A stretch of 64,000 nucleotides of DNA, taken from Paracentrotus lividus. Its lineage: Eukaryota; Echinodermata; Echinoidea; Camarodonta; Echinidae. Position 1 is the first letter of the stretch. Every line of letters begins with the position of its first letter. Below the pieces are notes generated by a model. That model was not told the origin of the DNA. It did not search any database and saw only the letters and a program-made list of their open reading frames with translations. The position numbers and the translations under genes were made by a program. This document shows positions 62,601 through 64,000 of this stretch, in pieces. The stretch covers positions 8,210,027 to 8,274,026 of the forward strand of contig CALNVZ010000649.1 of NCBI GenBank assembly GCA_940671915.1. Direction: 5' to 3'.

Positions 62601-63077
62601 GGGATCCGATTTGTATCTGTCCCCTCAAGGCTTTTATAATAGCTAGCTCTTGGGTATCTCATGTTAGGAACATGCTGGCCACCCTAGTTGTTTTAAGGAT
62701 TCAGAACTTTCATAGGTATCGATCTGTTTTGAATTCGTTATTTCAAATGTGATAGTTTTTCATATTTATTTAGCCCTCCACAGGTTGCTTTATTGAGAAA
62801 AAACAAGATAGCATACAAATGATCATACAATATAATCCATGAAAAGATCCTTCGAAAATAACTTGTCTAAACAAACAAGGGTTGAAGCAACTGCCACTTG
62901 AGAGCAAATTTTTCTTTGCAAACCAGAAATATAACAGATACACATTCATTTATAATAACAAAAAAAAAAGAATTCCTCTTCAAATGTGATAGTTAGCAGG
63001 GCTCTATATTTGGGTTAAGGCGTCAAAAAAAAAATATTATGGAACGTTTGAATTGAAATGAGAGCATATGGCGCAAT

Positions 63078-63410
63078 ACAGTCTGTATCAAATGAAATGG
63101 TATAGTTGGGAAACATTTTTTTATTGTATAAAGATTAGTCACAATCTGGTAATACTTGGTTTTCCATAGAGCAGAAAATATAAGCTTTCTTCTGCAATTT
63201 TTTCATCTGTAGTGGTGCTGTAGATCGTAATATAGGATTAGTTTTCTACAATCAATAAAAATTCATTTTGCGCACGCCGTGCCATGCCTTTGTGTAGGTT
63301 TAGAATACAAGCCGCCAAAATGAACGTAAAAGAACAATAAAGTTCATTCTCATGTCTTCACACAAAAATTATCATAAATTTTGCTCTGCAAAACAAATCG
63401 GCAATGAATA
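63078..63410 (-). mobile_element. ACAGTCTGT-family MITE, truncated, inverted
   Basis: Starts ACAGTCTGTATCAAATGAAA, the right end of the family seen in inverse. It continues with GCAATTTTTTCAT, TAGTTTTCTACAATCAATAA and GCACGCCGTGCCATGCC, then fades after TTATCATAAATTTTG. The other terminus is missing. Confidence 0.7.
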
Positions 63411-64000
63411 CACATAAGATGGTTAACATACAAGTTATAGCCAAGTTCTCAATGCATGAAACTAAAAAAAACTCCATTTCGGGTCGCTAATAAAGGGGGG
63501 GGGGGGTGGCGGCAAATGTGAAATATCTGGGCTATGTCGAGTAAATCGAAAGAAAGAAGGAAAGAAAGATTTAAAAAAAAAAGAGAGAATTTTTTTTAAA
63601 GGTAAAATATTTGAGAATCTAATTCGATAACATGACGATAACTTTTAATTTCCATCTCCGAAATCTGACAATTTTGTCCGCCATTACATCCTATCCCTCA
63701 TTAAAAACAATGGTCTATCAATTTCTCTTCTCGTAACAATTGATTACCCTACATCTAACATAAAACCACAAATCAACCCTAAACCTATTTTAGAATTTAT
63801 AAAGCATGGAGCAATTGTCGTGTTATTGCCTTCATGGCTCTTCTAAATGAATCTGTATGAAATAAGGGAAGTCTTATCACAACTCTGATCCGTTGAATAG
63901 ATATTAGCTCCACTTCGTCTATAGACATGAGCAGACGTCATCCTCATGCAATCCCCAACTAGCAGGCACACGCCCTCTAGTGGCATGAAAGTAAAACAGT
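63411..64000. other. Right flank, no gene seen
   Basis: Contains a G run at 63,496-63,507 and an A/G-rich patch at 63,548-63,600. No coding signal. Confidence 0.5.

Overview
The window is eukaryotic nuclear DNA, AT-rich and dominated by introns and repeats. The genes are split by GT-AG introns and match animal families. A NEK6/NEK7-type kinase and a pappalysin, together with dense foldback MITEs, tRNA-derived SINE pieces and low-complexity tracts, suggest an invertebrate deuterostome. An echinoderm, perhaps a sea urchin, is my best guess, but it is a guess from style, not a database match.

Layout. (1) 1-9,650, minus strand: the first two coding exons of a pappalysin (PAPP-A-like secreted metalloprotease), at 9,189-9,606 (signal peptide) and 1,104-1,986 (LamG-like region and start of a Lin-12/Notch repeat). 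The 7.2-kb intron is full of mobile-element relics, and the protease part lies beyond the left edge. (2) 9,650-16,000: intergenic, with a telomere-like minisatellite bounded by short inverted repeats (12,421-13,022) and microsatellites. (3) 16,541-17,913, minus strand: an alpha-1,3-fucosyltransferase (GT10) in one coding exon, interrupted by an apparent one-base frameshift at 16,801. (4) 18,790-23,280: a large degenerate satellite built on a GGCGCCCC-type unit. (5) 24,000-33,000: foldback elements and a possible non-coding first exon near 27,000-27,256. (6) 33,173-43,696, plus strand: a NEK6/NEK7-like mitotic kinase with seven coding-exon positions. It carries four extra copies of the P-loop exon, a truncated extra copy of the DLG exon, a frame-disrupted exon, and two intact alternative exons at one position that look mutually exclusive. 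(7) 43,700-55,000: no gene seen; minisatellites, MITEs, a nuclear-receptor-type AGGTCA array, a GAT-rich tract, a 446-bp duplication and a near-perfect palindrome. (8) 55,034-56,173, plus strand: the last exon of a beta-propeller protein, possibly TRIM/NHL-like, with conflicting reading frames at its start. (9) 56,200-64,000: repeats and foldback elements only.

The genes show no functional link. The most interesting biology is exon duplication in the NEK gene, with copies ranging from apparently functional to decayed. Several otherwise intact genes carry one- or two-base disruptions, so consensus errors in the assembly must be excluded before any is called a pseudogene.
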